A stretch of 64,000 bases of DNA from Amorphochlora amoebiformis. Its lineage: Eukaryota > Cercozoa > Chlorarachniophyceae. Location of the stretch: contig BAAHQB010000093.1 in assembly GCA_054601695.1 (NCBI GenBank), positions 558,001 through 622,000 on the forward strand, in the 5' to 3' direction. The position numbers and the translations under genes were made by a program. Shown here one piece after another: positions 1 through 64,000 of the stretch. How positions within the stretch are numbered: the first letter of the stretch is position 1; the number at the start of each line of letters is the position of its first letter. The notes beneath the pieces are model-generated. The model saw only the letters and a program-made list of their open reading frames with translations, was not told where the DNA came from and did not search any database.

Positions 1-372
1 GAAGTAGGAACACAGTGTAGAAGCACGACGGGACTCCCGGGCGAAGTACAATAGCGATGACCAATCCGAGGCTCGTGCATGTCATTTCGTGGAAGAACCC
101 GGGCGCTCGACGGCCGGCAACGCCCCACTGAGAGCGCCGGTTGACCGGAATCCTGTGATACGGTGATACACTACCGGCACGTGCTCGTAATGATGTTAAT
201 ATTGAACTTTTAATATCAAGATATAAAATTATTGTTATTTAGGATATGCAACGGTTATTAAGCAATATATCATGGGTACCCGGAAAGGTCGAGTGTCTGG
301 CTGAGTGACTATTTATCTCCTGACAAAAGGGCCGCCCGCCACGGCTGAGGCGTGTTTCTAGGATAGGACGCA
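1..372. other. 5' flank of the RBBP6-like gene
   Basis: This is mixed-composition sequence without TA tracts and without a reading frame I can support. It should hold the promoter and 5' UTR of the gene starting at 373. I see no TATA box or initiator that I would defend. Confidence 0.4.
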
Positions 373-19599
<19,227 letters not shown>

Positions 19600-20285
19600 G
19601 CCGACTCTGTTCATGATCGAAACTGACACTGGATCGATGTCATGACAGTATCCAGGCCGAATATCTAGAATATAGATATATACATATATACTAGATATAT
19701 TATAATATACTAGACATATAAGATATATGAAGAATAATATTCTAGATATCTCTAGATTATATAAATACGTAATCTAGGTAATCTAGGTAATTATCTAGAT
19801 TATACGTACTAGATCTACTAGATCTCTAGTAGATCATGATATACTAGATATCTAGATATATCTAGTATATGCTAAATATACCTAAAATACCGTACATTTC
19901 TAGCATTCCCTAGATTCCCTAGATTCCCGGATTCTAGTATCTACTCGATACACTATATATACACGTGTGTGAATATGTCTAGTATGTGTGTAGACACATA
20001 TCTCGATATAATCTCAGTATGATCGACATCTTCCGTCTTCTGGTTAGTCGGGCTACTGGAACTCATGCATACACGAACTTACGTTGATAAATGAATTCGA
20101 GTAATTCAATATGATAATACACCTGAATTAATCGAACGGCATGATTTGCGACATCTCTAGAGACACTGTGACTTATATCTAGTATATATATCTAGTATGT
20201 ATGATATCTAGTCAATACTTCAGATAACTATTGTACAACTATTAACACCGGTTACAGCGTCCGCAGGTGCCGAAGTTGGTTATGT
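19600..20285. other. Convergent intergenic spacer dense in CTAG
   Basis: This lies between the stop of the RBBP6-like gene and the stop of the dioxygenase gene on the other strand. It contains roughly 24 CTAG tetramers, many as TCTAGATA or ACTAGATA, with almost no long (TA)n tract. It must hold both 3' ends. No reading frame is credible. Confidence 0.75.
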
Positions 20286-37348
<17,063 letters not shown>

Positions 37349-37684
37349 TATACTGATTTTGACTTTTTTTTCCGAAAAAACAAAGAATTTTAGAAAAGAT
37401 CTTTGGATTGCTTGTTTGCTGTTTCGAAATATAGTACATTATGAGAGAAGGGCGGGGGGTGGGGACAGAAGAAAGGATATGAGCGATTCCGGAGAGCTGT
37501 TGAGAGGTTGGAGAGAGCTTGGAGATCTGTAAGGATCCGGGATTCCCGGGGATTTCGGCGTATTCGGTTTGTTTCTCTTCGAGAGGATTCGACGAGCTTT
37601 GGAGAAGCTTCAGAGATCCTTTTCGGGGATTCTCGGGATTCCTTTTGAGCCGCGGCCAATCAAACCGCCAAAACTCAAACAGCC
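37349..37684. promoter_or_regulatory. Divergent promoter region, dioxygenase (-) and small HSP (+)
   Basis: A 336-bp TA-free spacer separates two start codons on opposite strands. Heat-shock-element-like arrays of alternating GAA/TTC pentamers occur at 37578-37590 (TTCGAGAGGATTC) and 37604-37616 (GAAGCTTCAGAGA), 70-110 bp upstream of the small-HSP ATG. A CCAAT word lies at about 37657. That they act is inference. Confidence 0.55.
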
Positions 37685-38677
37685 ATGTTCGCTACAGCAC
37701 TTTACAACGCTAGGTTGGTTCCAAACTTCTATCAGCATTCTGTCGTTCCATTCTACGGCCTGGTGTCCGGCCTAGAATCGTCGCCCCTCGGATTTCATGA
37801 CGAGTTTGACGACGACGTCTGGTTCGACTTCCACGTTCGTCCATTCCGCTACCCAATCCGCCCGAGACACCGCCACGTCGTTCTCGTGGATCCTGTACGG
37901 CACCATGTTGTCAAGCTTGGGAGGAAGAAGAAAGGAGACAGGTGCTGGTCAAAGACATGTGACGGGTCCGAAAACATAACAAGGGATGTCGCTGAGAAGG
38001 CATCGAAGACCGAAAGCTCTAATGTCGTCACTCCCAAGCCCGGAGTGGAACCTGCAGATGACCGCAAAAAGAATGACGATGAAAGCCTTGTAAGATTCAA
38101 AGACTTCTCTCCAACGATCTCCTTCGACTTCGCCAAGGACTCCACACCCTCTCGCCTGATCTACACCCTTCCCGGAGTTAAAAAGGACTTTGACGTGAAA
38201 GTTTCCTTGAAGGGTGGGATCGTATCAGTGTCGGGCAGAACCGAAAAGAAATCCAAGCATGGCAATGTGTGTCGCAGGTTTTTTGTCCGATCATTCAGGC
38301 TGCCGGAGGGCGCGGTGGAGAGTAACATCGAGGCGGAGATTAAGGGAGGAGACCTTCGAATCATAGTCCCGCGGACGTTGGAGAATTCAGTTGAGCCTCG
38401 GATCGTGCCTATTGGAGTCATGCCTGAGTGTAAGGCTGACGTTAAGAAGGGAGACGAGAAATCTGTGAAGCCTGAGGTTAAGAACGATGAGATGGTGCAC
38501 ACGGGTGAGGTCAAGAGTGAGGTGAAAATCGAAGACAAGAAGGCAGATAAGAAGGAAGAGAAGGAAGGGGAGGAAAAGGAGAAGAAGAAAGAGAAGGAGG
38601 AGGAGATAAATGAGGAGGAGGAGGAGGAGAAGGAGAAGAAGGAGAAGGAGAAGAAGGAGAACGACAAGGAGGAGTAG
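37685..38677 (+). CDS. Small heat-shock protein with alpha-crystallin domain and long KE-rich tail
   Basis: Intronless frame of 330 residues with start context CAGCCATGT. Small HSPs are ATP-independent chaperones that form oligomers and hold unfolding proteins. The alpha-crystallin domain spans about 135-235: LPGVKKDFDVKVSLKGGIVSVSG on the first strands, then FFVRSFRLPEGAVESNIEAE, and GGDLRIIVPR where most family members have G-V-L. A VPI triplet follows at about 243-246 (RIVPIGV) and fits the I/V-x-I/V motif that docks in neighbouring dimers. The N-terminal arm is rich in Phe, Tyr, Arg and His. Unlike typical 15-25 kDa members it ends in about 80 residues almost entirely Lys, Glu and Asp. 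It is the only gene in the window with no intron, as is common for stress genes that must be expressed when splicing fails. Heat-shock-element-like words lie upstream. Confidence 0.94.
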   Translation: MFATALYNARLVPNFYQHSVVPFYGLVSGLESSPLGFHDEFDDDVWFDFHVRPFRYPIRPRHRHVVLVDPVRHHVVKLGRKKKGDRCWSKTCDGSENITRDVAEKASKTESSNVVTPKPGVEPADDRKKNDDESLVRFKDFSPTISFDFAKDSTPSRLIYTLPGVKKDFDVKVSLKGGIVSVSGRTEKKSKHGNVCRRFFVRSFRLPEGAVESNIEAEIKGGDLRIIVPRTLENSVEPRIVPIGVMPECKADVKKGDEKSVKPEVKNDEMVHTGEVKSEVKIEDKKADKKEEKEGEEKEKKKEKEEEINEEEEEEKEKKEKEKKENDKEE

Positions 38678-38896
38678 AATGAGTTGGTTGAAGGTATTGT
38701 AAGCAAGAAGAACTAGGTTACGAATCAGATGTCTAGGTTAGGCTTAGGATTAAATAGTTTCGTAAAGTTAGTGGTGTACATGCACACGTGTGTAGGTTAT
38801 ATTTAGGCACAGCTTCTTTGAATTAGCAACTGTAGATCGATATGTATAAGGAATAAATCATCGATGACTTATTGGATTGAGCAGATATATTACGAT

Positions 38897-38944
<48 letters not shown>

Positions 38945-39107
38945 ATATATATATATATATATATATATGTATTACGATTATGAATATACATATATATATA
39001 TATACATTCATATATATATATATATATATATGCTTTATAAATATATGTTTTATAAATATAAATATATATATGTAAATATATGTTTTATAAATATAAATAT
39101 ATATATG

Positions 39108-39166
<59 letters not shown>

Positions 39167-39424
39167 TAGTATATAAGTAGATAATGCCTGTGATATCGAT
39201 AGTGAGTTGAATCAGTTGATAAGAAGTAAGTATATGATATCTTGACTACACGTACAGTACAATGAATCATAATGCCATTATACAAATTGTACAATACAAT
39301 GTCTATTGCATAATTCTAGTATAAACATGCACTCAGGCTGTTGATCTATATCTAGTATATACTAGATATATATGTTATACATATATGTATATATATATAT
39401 GTATATATATATATATACATCTAG

Positions 39425-39477
<53 letters not shown>

Positions 39478-39905
39478 ATGATACGGATATATTTAATACT
39501 ATCTAGAATTATATATATAATAATACATGATATAGTACTAGTCTAGCAGACCACTAGAACGTTCAATCTAAATTTCTATTTATAGGCTTTAAAAATAATT
39601 AAGTTACGAGTTACATTCATATTAACTCTAGTCGCTAAGTGTCTGCCCTAACGTCAACCTGCCCCTCCGGGCCAGCCATCCATGCACATCTAGCATATGT
39701 ACACTCCGGTACATGTATAATATCACTCCGGTACATGTATAATATCGTAATTACAGTTACAGCCTACATTAGTAATCGTAGCGTCGGCGCTAATTTCCTT
39801 AAGTGTATTACGGCGTACCATGGTCGTAGTTATGTGCTAGTAACCTTGTTCCGTAGTAACGATGCTAGCAGGTACGGTTGTAGATGGGCATTAGCATGGC
39901 GGAGG
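38678..39905. other. Convergent intergenic spacer, TA tracts and CTAG-rich block
   Basis: Between the stop codons of the small-HSP gene and the Tctex-type gene. TA tracts fill 38890-39165 and 39360-39475. CTAG words cluster at 39315-39550, with others to about 39870. A 20-bp CACTCCGGTACATGTATAAT-like unit is duplicated near 39700-39745. I see no coding sequence. Confidence 0.7.
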
Positions 39906-40067
39906 CTATTGTATGGGCTCTTCCTCATGGTTTACACGAAGTGACGCACAGAATACTGTTACTGAATGTGTAGAAACAGGTGTGAATGTAAGCGTCATCA
40001 ATATACATACATGTAGTGTGTGATAGGTATATATTTATGTGTATATATATAAATGTGTTATATATGC

Positions 40068-40100
<33 letters not shown>

Positions 40101-40245
40101 TATATGTATATACGTTCATAATATATTATGATATTGTGAATGTAACCTATGCAAATGATGCTGCTTGGACCCCTAACCTTCTTCGGGTATTGGATTACAA
40201 TTGCATCTAAGATATATTTGTACATATGTGTAAATATATAGATAC

Positions 40246-40291
<46 letters not shown>

Positions 40292-40583
40292 TTATGTGTG
40301 TCTGTGTGTGTATGTGTGTGTGTGTGTATGTCTGTACGTACTTAGCATACCACGTACATGTATTATACTATATATCTTCATATATATAAACATACATATA
40401 TGTACTACATATGTATACATGTACGTCTTTATATACATTATTTATATAGATAATATATATTGTTTTCAACATCCTTGCAAAGTTGTATATACCATCATGA
40501 TTTTTATCCCAATAACAAGAAAATGCCGAGTGGACTCCATGACCCGTACGTTGTATTATAGCGCATCTATAAAGGTATTCTAG

Positions 40584-40620
<37 letters not shown>

Positions 40621-40661
40621 ATCTAAAGGTATTCTAGGGTAAATATATATATATATATATA

Positions 40662-40708
<47 letters not shown>

Positions 40709-41487
40709 GTATATGTACATATATAACAATATATATATATATATATATATAAATATATGTGTATATCATATATATATATGTGTGTGTGTATATACATAAT
40801 AATGTATACTACGTTGCTGTTAGTTTCAAAGCCCTGTCTTGGGCCAGTATGTCCAGCTTAAACATTATCTTCTCCACTATTAGGGTTAGGGTTAGAATTA
40901 GGATTAGAATTCGGGTTAGATTTAGGGAATTAGGGTTAGAATTAGGGTTAGAACTAGGGTTAGAATTAGGTTAAGATTTGTTAAAGCTAGGGTTAGGATT
41001 AGGGTTAACGTTAGGATTAGGTTTAAAAGTTTGGGTACGTGAGAGGTTAGGCATTGGATCATTGTAATGATGGGGTCAGACTTTTGGGTTTAGGATTAGA
41101 GGATTGTTAAGGATTAGGATAGGGTTTTTGCGTTTATTTAGGGCTTTGATTAGATTAATTTAGGACTATTGTTAGTGTATAGATTGAGGTGTAGCATACT
41201 TAACCAACAGCTTTTTCATAGGCTCCATTTAAGTTAGGATTAAGGTTAGGCTTGTAAGATTTTATGGAAGGATTAATGGTTAACATTAGGGTTGGGTTAG
41301 GGTTGAGATTATAATTAGGTTAGCTTACAGATATTATTTATCCATCGCGGGACTTTATCTTCATCGTAGTTTTCGCTTTTCAGCTCTTTCTGGATGATCT
41401 GGACAAAGATAGGTAGAAGTGTGTGAATATATGTGATGTAAAAATATGTTTATGTACATATGTCTGTTTACACGTATACATATATAA

Positions 41488-41527
<40 letters not shown>

Positions 41528-41530
41528 ATA

Positions 41531-41611
<81 letters not shown>

Positions 41612-41627
41612 ATATGCATATATATAA

Positions 41628-41675
<48 letters not shown>

Positions 41676-41999
41676 TACATATATATATATATATGTGTGT
41701 GTGTGTAGTATACCACATATATTCACACCTACAACCCACTCATGTATACGAAAGAAAGAAAAAGCCACCTGATGGACCTCTTCGATAACCTTACCCTTAA
41801 ACTGAAAGCAACACCGAGTCAGAGACACAAATAGAATCATACAAATACGAAATCCATACGGAAAAATGATGTGCTTTCGCGCCATCTCATTTTTTCTAAC
41901 TTCAAGTTTCGCCTCCCCACCCCCCCCTCCCCCCCTCCCCTTTCTTCTCTTCAATAGCCCTCTTGAAATAGGCCCCCTCCCTACCTTTGATGTCTCCAT
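39906..41999 (-). CDS. DYNLT: Tctex-type dynein light chain, 7 exons
   Basis: Tctex1/DYNLT light chains dimerise and bind the dynein intermediate chain in cytoplasmic or axonemal dynein. Exons: 41999-41985, 41801-41769, 41398-41329, 40876-40813, 40566-40493, 40206-40147, 39955-39906, 366 nt, 121 residues, all junctions in phase. The start is METSK, with its donor straight after. Then [30 protein letters not shown] (Tctex helix, Y-x4-V-x2-W), [40 protein letters not shown] (the family's C-x-I-x-Q-x-x-G-x-G-x-H...CYWD segment, very clear), [10 protein letters not shown] and a short final strand ending EEEPIQ and TAG. Length matches the family's 105-120. The intron between exons 3 and 4 is filled with degenerate TTAGGG. 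Confidence 0.94.
40560..40642 (-). repeat. Duplicated acceptor and exon start in the Tctex-type gene
   Basis: The exon 40493-40566 begins at the acceptor TTTATAG/ATGCGC (minus strand). A copy of GCGCATCTAAAGGTATTCTA lies at 40617-40637, after a TA tract, upstream in the transcript. Confidence 0.8.
40880..41325. repeat. Degenerate telomere-like intron sequence
   Basis: TTAGGG units are mixed with TTAGAA, TTAGGAT and similar variants. They occupy nearly the whole intron between Tctex exons 41329-41398 and 40813-40876. This is a more decayed array than those at 24829 or 13578. Confidence 0.85.
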
Positions 42000-42394
42000 A
42001 ACCAAAACGACAGATGCTGCGGGAGAGCGTCAGGAGGCGTGTCGAAACGCCACTGGAGAGCTTCAGAGATTGCAGAGATGTACCAGTGGTCTTCCCGATG
42101 TTTTTAAAGTAATCCCGGGATTTATTCCGGGATTTACATGGAATCCCGGGCAAAGCCCAAGCGAATCACGGGGCGGGATAATGGTCAGACGTCCCGGCTC
42201 TACTCGCTGGAAACAGGGCCTATGGCGTCGCTCCTTGGTATATATATTCGAAACATTCAGTATCTAAGATTCCAGAGTGACAAAATGGATGGAATTTTCC
42301 AGATTTGTCGGGAATTTTCTGAGAATTTCGGACACTGTAAGCATGTTCCGCAAACACGTGTCAGGCTGTAGCGACAGTGGTCCTGTGGGGAGTG
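42000..42394. promoter_or_regulatory. Divergent promoter region, Tctex-type gene (-) and gene 5 (+)
   Basis: A TA-poor, moderately GC-rich spacer between opposing starts. It includes an alternative plus-strand ATG at 42138 (MESRAKPKRITG...) whose frame does not join in phase to later exons, so I treat it as 5' UTR or an upstream frame. CCCGGGAT words recur at 42112-42150. Confidence 0.5.
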
Positions 42395-49331
<6,937 letters not shown>

Positions 49332-51065
49332 CACGGTAATACTTACACACAAATATATATATATATATATATATACATATATATAATATATATATATATA
49401 CATGTATATATATATATAAGTATATATATATGTATGTATACATATATATATATATGTATGTATATATATATATATATATATTAAATATTGGGTTGGCCAT
49501 ACGTATATACATATACATATATATATATATATATATATTATGTATACATTTATTTCCATATATATATTTGTATGTGTTATATATACATACATATATATCT
49601 CTCTGTGCACGTGTGCCTGAGCTAGTAGATATATATATATATATATGTAAGTATATGTAAATATATATATATATATATATAGTATGTATGAAAATATATA
49701 AAAGCATGTGTAAATGTATGTTACATACTAATAGATGTACGAGTCTGTGTATTATATACACTGAGATGTATAGTATCATAATGTATTTTTATCAAATCAA
49801 TTATGATTCATTATATCCAGAATATATAAATATATACATGTACATATTATACATGTACTTTATATATACATACACTATTGAAATGCAATATATATATATA
49901 TACATATATATTGTATATTCATTTATGTTGAACTTGCCTTAACTAGTTGCACTGCTAAAGTTATATATAGATATATATATATACATATATATATATATGT
50001 ATAAAGTATACATACTTATTTATATGTTTGTGTATATGCAAGTGAGTACGTTTTAACTTGTTACAGTTTGTAATCATTCAGAGTCATCAACCTCCATGGT
50101 CATTAACCAGATGAACCAGATTAGAACTGTATAAAGTAACATTTTGTTAATCTATACATGTACATCAGGCTACCGCAGCGCTTTTCTAGCTCGATGTTCA
50201 GTATAACAGACATCATTACTATAGCTATGGAGTGCGTGTAGCGGTAGTAAGAAATCCAGATGAATAGTGATACCGAATTATTTTAATTTGTCGGCAAACC
50301 GGCAAATGAGGGGTAGTCGGTGTTTAATTCCCCGGGTGCTACCGTTGGGCCCGGTATTATGTATCATTCTAGAGCTATTCCTCGGAGTCTGGAGGCATCT
50401 TCGTCTTGGGCTGTAAATCGACGTACTGCCAGGCATGCTAGATCTAGTAGATGTGTGTTGTGATTGCATCATGTGTGTGCTGCTGAGTACTTGTGAATAC
50501 ATCCTAGACATCTAGATACAATTGACAGACGTATTCATAGTACCGTATGATACCTAGGATACGTGATATACAGGCTTCCTCTCTAGCTCTGGACCCTCTC
50601 ACATCTACCACATCTAGCACATCCCTGTCTATATCTAGATATACTAGACATACGTACTAGACATACTAGCATAGATACTCAATATTCATGCGACATTCAC
50701 TAGATTTTGTAGATATGCCCTAGATGCCGTAGTGCAACGATCGATCTAGTCGATTTGGAGATTAAATAATATCTAGATATAACTACTACCATATTTGTAA
50801 ATTGTAACTTCTTCATGACTCTCAGAGTCTTGGCCCACGTGCATACGCTCTAGAGAACCGCCTACAGCACTGAGTACTCGAACCTCCTCACAAACTAGAC
50901 AAAGGCATACCTTTCGAATTCATACGTCTCACTACCTACTTGGTCCGTTGGTATATAAAGGTATAGGTCTAGATTTCACGTCGTTTTGGCATTGGAAAGT
51001 TGGGAGACGTGAAGGTAAGCTAGTTGTCAGTAAGTATCTCTGGTACATGAATCTGGAGTATGAGT
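49332..51065. other. Convergent intergenic spacer with CTAG-rich block
   Basis: Between the stop codons of gene 5 and DNALI1. TA tracts fill most of 49340-50030, and 50040-50380 is of ordinary composition with no frame. From about 50370 to 50980 CTAG words are frequent (about 20), as in the other two convergent spacers. Confidence 0.7.
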
Positions 51066-55743
<4,678 letters not shown>

Positions 55744-55839
55744 CCTCGCGCTCGAGGTGACAGTTTCACAAATAAAACCGTCTAAGATAGGATATCTAAT
55801 ATAATGCATTGATATTATATCCCCATACAAGATCAGAAA
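55744..55839. promoter_or_regulatory. 96-bp divergent promoter, DNALI1 (-) and gene 7 (+)
   Basis: The two start codons are only 96 bp apart, with no TA tract. Both cores and 5' UTRs must share this space, unless one gene starts further inside. No motif is clear enough to name. Confidence 0.5.
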
Positions 55840-56270
55840 ATGCCGAAGAATTCAGAACATCGGAGAAAATATATTCTCAATTTGTCGGTCATAAGGCCGA
55901 ATGAAGCGGCGCAGGCGTACCAATCCCGCTCCCATCCGCCCTTCCGTCGGGAAGAATGGCGGAAAAACCGAAAAGGTAGCTTATGGGGGGGGGGGGAGGA
56001 AGAATGTAAATTTGGGGGGAAAAGGTTACGGTTCGGATTGAAGTTTGGGTTCGGATTGGGTATGATTTTGTGGATTCGAGTGATGTGTGTTCGCGGGATT
56101 CTTTTATTTTCTGGCGTGGGGGTGGGGTCTAGGCTGGGGAGGGAAAAGAGGAGGACTTGAGCAAGGAGGGGGGTTTTGCGGTGTTAGAGCACGGGAAGCT
56201 CGATCACTTTCAGGAGGAGGAGGACGAGGTAAATTTCAACCTTGGTGTCACTGAGTGTGATATATATAAA

Positions 56271-56331
<61 letters not shown>

Positions 56332-56404
56332 ATATGTGTAAAGTGTAATATATATATATATATATGTATATTATATACATACATATATTATATACATACA
56401 TATT

Positions 56405-56451
<47 letters not shown>

Positions 56452-56452
56452 C

Positions 56453-56499
<47 letters not shown>

Positions 56500-57117
56500 A
56501 TATATATATATATTATTATATATATATATATATATATATTTTTATATATATATTATGTATATATATTATGTATATAATATATATATATATATATATACAT
56601 ATATAATACATATATATATATATATATATGTTATTTAATATAATATAACATATAAATCTATACACATATAAATCTATACACACAGCATGCAAACATTTAT
56701 GTACAACAACAATACCAATACGCGTACGGTTCCCACATACGCAGGATGTCGATGAGGAATTTCAAGCCTTCACACACCACCCAGAAGACCCTCAAGTAAC
56801 CCTAACACAAACCCTAACCCTAACCCTAACCCTAATCCAAACTTTAAGCTGACCCTAACCTATATTTGTGAATAGTAATTCCCTAACCCTAACCCTAAAT
56901 CTCAAGTCGCTCTAACCGAAGCACTTTTCGCCCCTAATCCATTGTTCTAAAACGATCAGAAGCCCTTCCCCGAACTCGAACCCAACCCTAACCCTAATAA
57001 CCCTAGCCCTAACCCTAGTCCTAACCCTAACCCTAGCCCTAACCCTATCCCTAACCCTAGCCCTAACCCTAACCCTGGCCGCAGAAAACCCTGTATTATG
57101 CAGAAATGCATGATTGA
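55840..57117 (+). CDS. Small acidic protein of about 99 residues, function unknown
   Basis: Not recognised. Tentative exons: 55840-55975, 56149-56228, 56745-56795, 57085-57117, total 300 nt ending in TGA. The first exon gives a basic N terminus ([20 protein letters not shown] ... [11 protein letters not shown]). The rest is acidic ([44 protein letters not shown]). Exons 3 and 4 have clear CGCAG acceptors and join in phase. The acceptor of exon 2 (AAAAG at 56144-56148) was chosen because it alone keeps the frame, so it is the weak point. A ten-G run at about 55986 lies in intron 1. The last intron is mostly CCCTAA repeats. It might be a ciliary protein given its close divergent pairing with DNALI1, but that is only a guess. 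Confidence 0.6.
56796..57072 (+). repeat. CCCTAA array forming the last intron of gene 7
   Basis: The donor GTAACC itself begins the CCCTAA run. Units with variants (CCCTAG, CCCTAATCC) continue to within 12 bp of the acceptor at 57084. A second short run at 57129-57163 follows the stop codon. Confidence 0.9.
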
Positions 57118-57253
57118 AGTCCATCTCTCCTAACCCTAACCCCCTAACCCTAACCCTAGCCCCATATTCTAAACGACATTTACTTCAACCGTAGCCATAG
57201 AAACTCAATCTGATAAGGCACTTGTGTGTACATATGAGACACACACAGAATAT

Positions 57254-57313
<60 letters not shown>

Positions 57314-57470
57314 GTAAATATGTATTCATACATGTGTTTGTGTGAATATATATATATATATATATACATATATTTATACATATATATATATTTATATATC
57401 TATATACGTTGTAAAATATAAGTGTAGGTTAAGCCTATTTTAGCAAGTCTAAGCATAAAACTACTCTCAG
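57118..57470. other. Spacer between gene 7 and the BOP1 gene
   Basis: It contains a short CCCTAA run (57129-57163), a TA tract (57255-57415) and then ordinary sequence. The BOP1 promoter should lie here or in the first part of the next feature. Nothing specific is recognised. Confidence 0.45.

Positions 57471-64000
<6,530 letters not shown>

Overview
This 64 kb window is nuclear DNA from an intron-rich eukaryote whose introns are packed with (TA)n microsatellites. Almost all of the long [10 protein letters not shown] open frames are translated TA tracts. I found the genes by joining short non-repetitive islands across GT-AG sites by hand and requiring reading phase to match at each junction. 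No exon has transcript support here. The organism is probably a flagellated or ciliated unicellular eukaryote. The window encodes an inner-arm axonemal dynein light chain (p28/DNALI1 type) and a Tctex-type dynein light chain, and telomere-like TTAGGG/CCCTAA runs lie inside many introns. I cannot name the lineage.

Layout: (1) 373-19599 (+), RBBP6/Mpe1-type factor of mRNA 3'-end processing: DWNN, CCHC knuckle, RING, Pro/Gly-Arg and RS/RE-rich tail. (2) 20286-37348 (-), membrane-anchored prolyl-4-hydroxylase-like 2-oxoglutarate/Fe(II) dioxygenase. (3) 37685-38677 (+), intronless small heat-shock protein. (4) 39906-41999 (-), Tctex-type dynein light chain. (5) about 42395-49331 (+), unrecognised protein of about 516 residues. 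(6) 51066-55743 (-), DNALI1. (7) 55840-57117 (+), small acidic unknown protein. (8) about 57471 to beyond 64000 (+), N-terminal part of the ribosome-biogenesis factor BOP1/Erb1. There are three divergent pairs (2/3, 4/5, 6/7) and three convergent pairs (1/2, 3/4, 5/6). Divergent spacers are short and free of TA tracts. All three convergent spacers carry blocks dense in CTAG.

The most unusual pattern is what I call exon echoes. In at least six genes the introns hold serial degenerate copies of the end of a neighbouring exon together with its splice site, separated by TA tracts. Copies in the downstream intron keep the exon 3' end and donor. Copies in the upstream intron keep the acceptor and exon 5' end. 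The clearest case is a 57-nt dioxygenase exon with about 12 echoes around it. Others flank exons of RBBP6, DNALI1, BOP1, the Tctex gene and gene 5, and at least two echoes are inverted.
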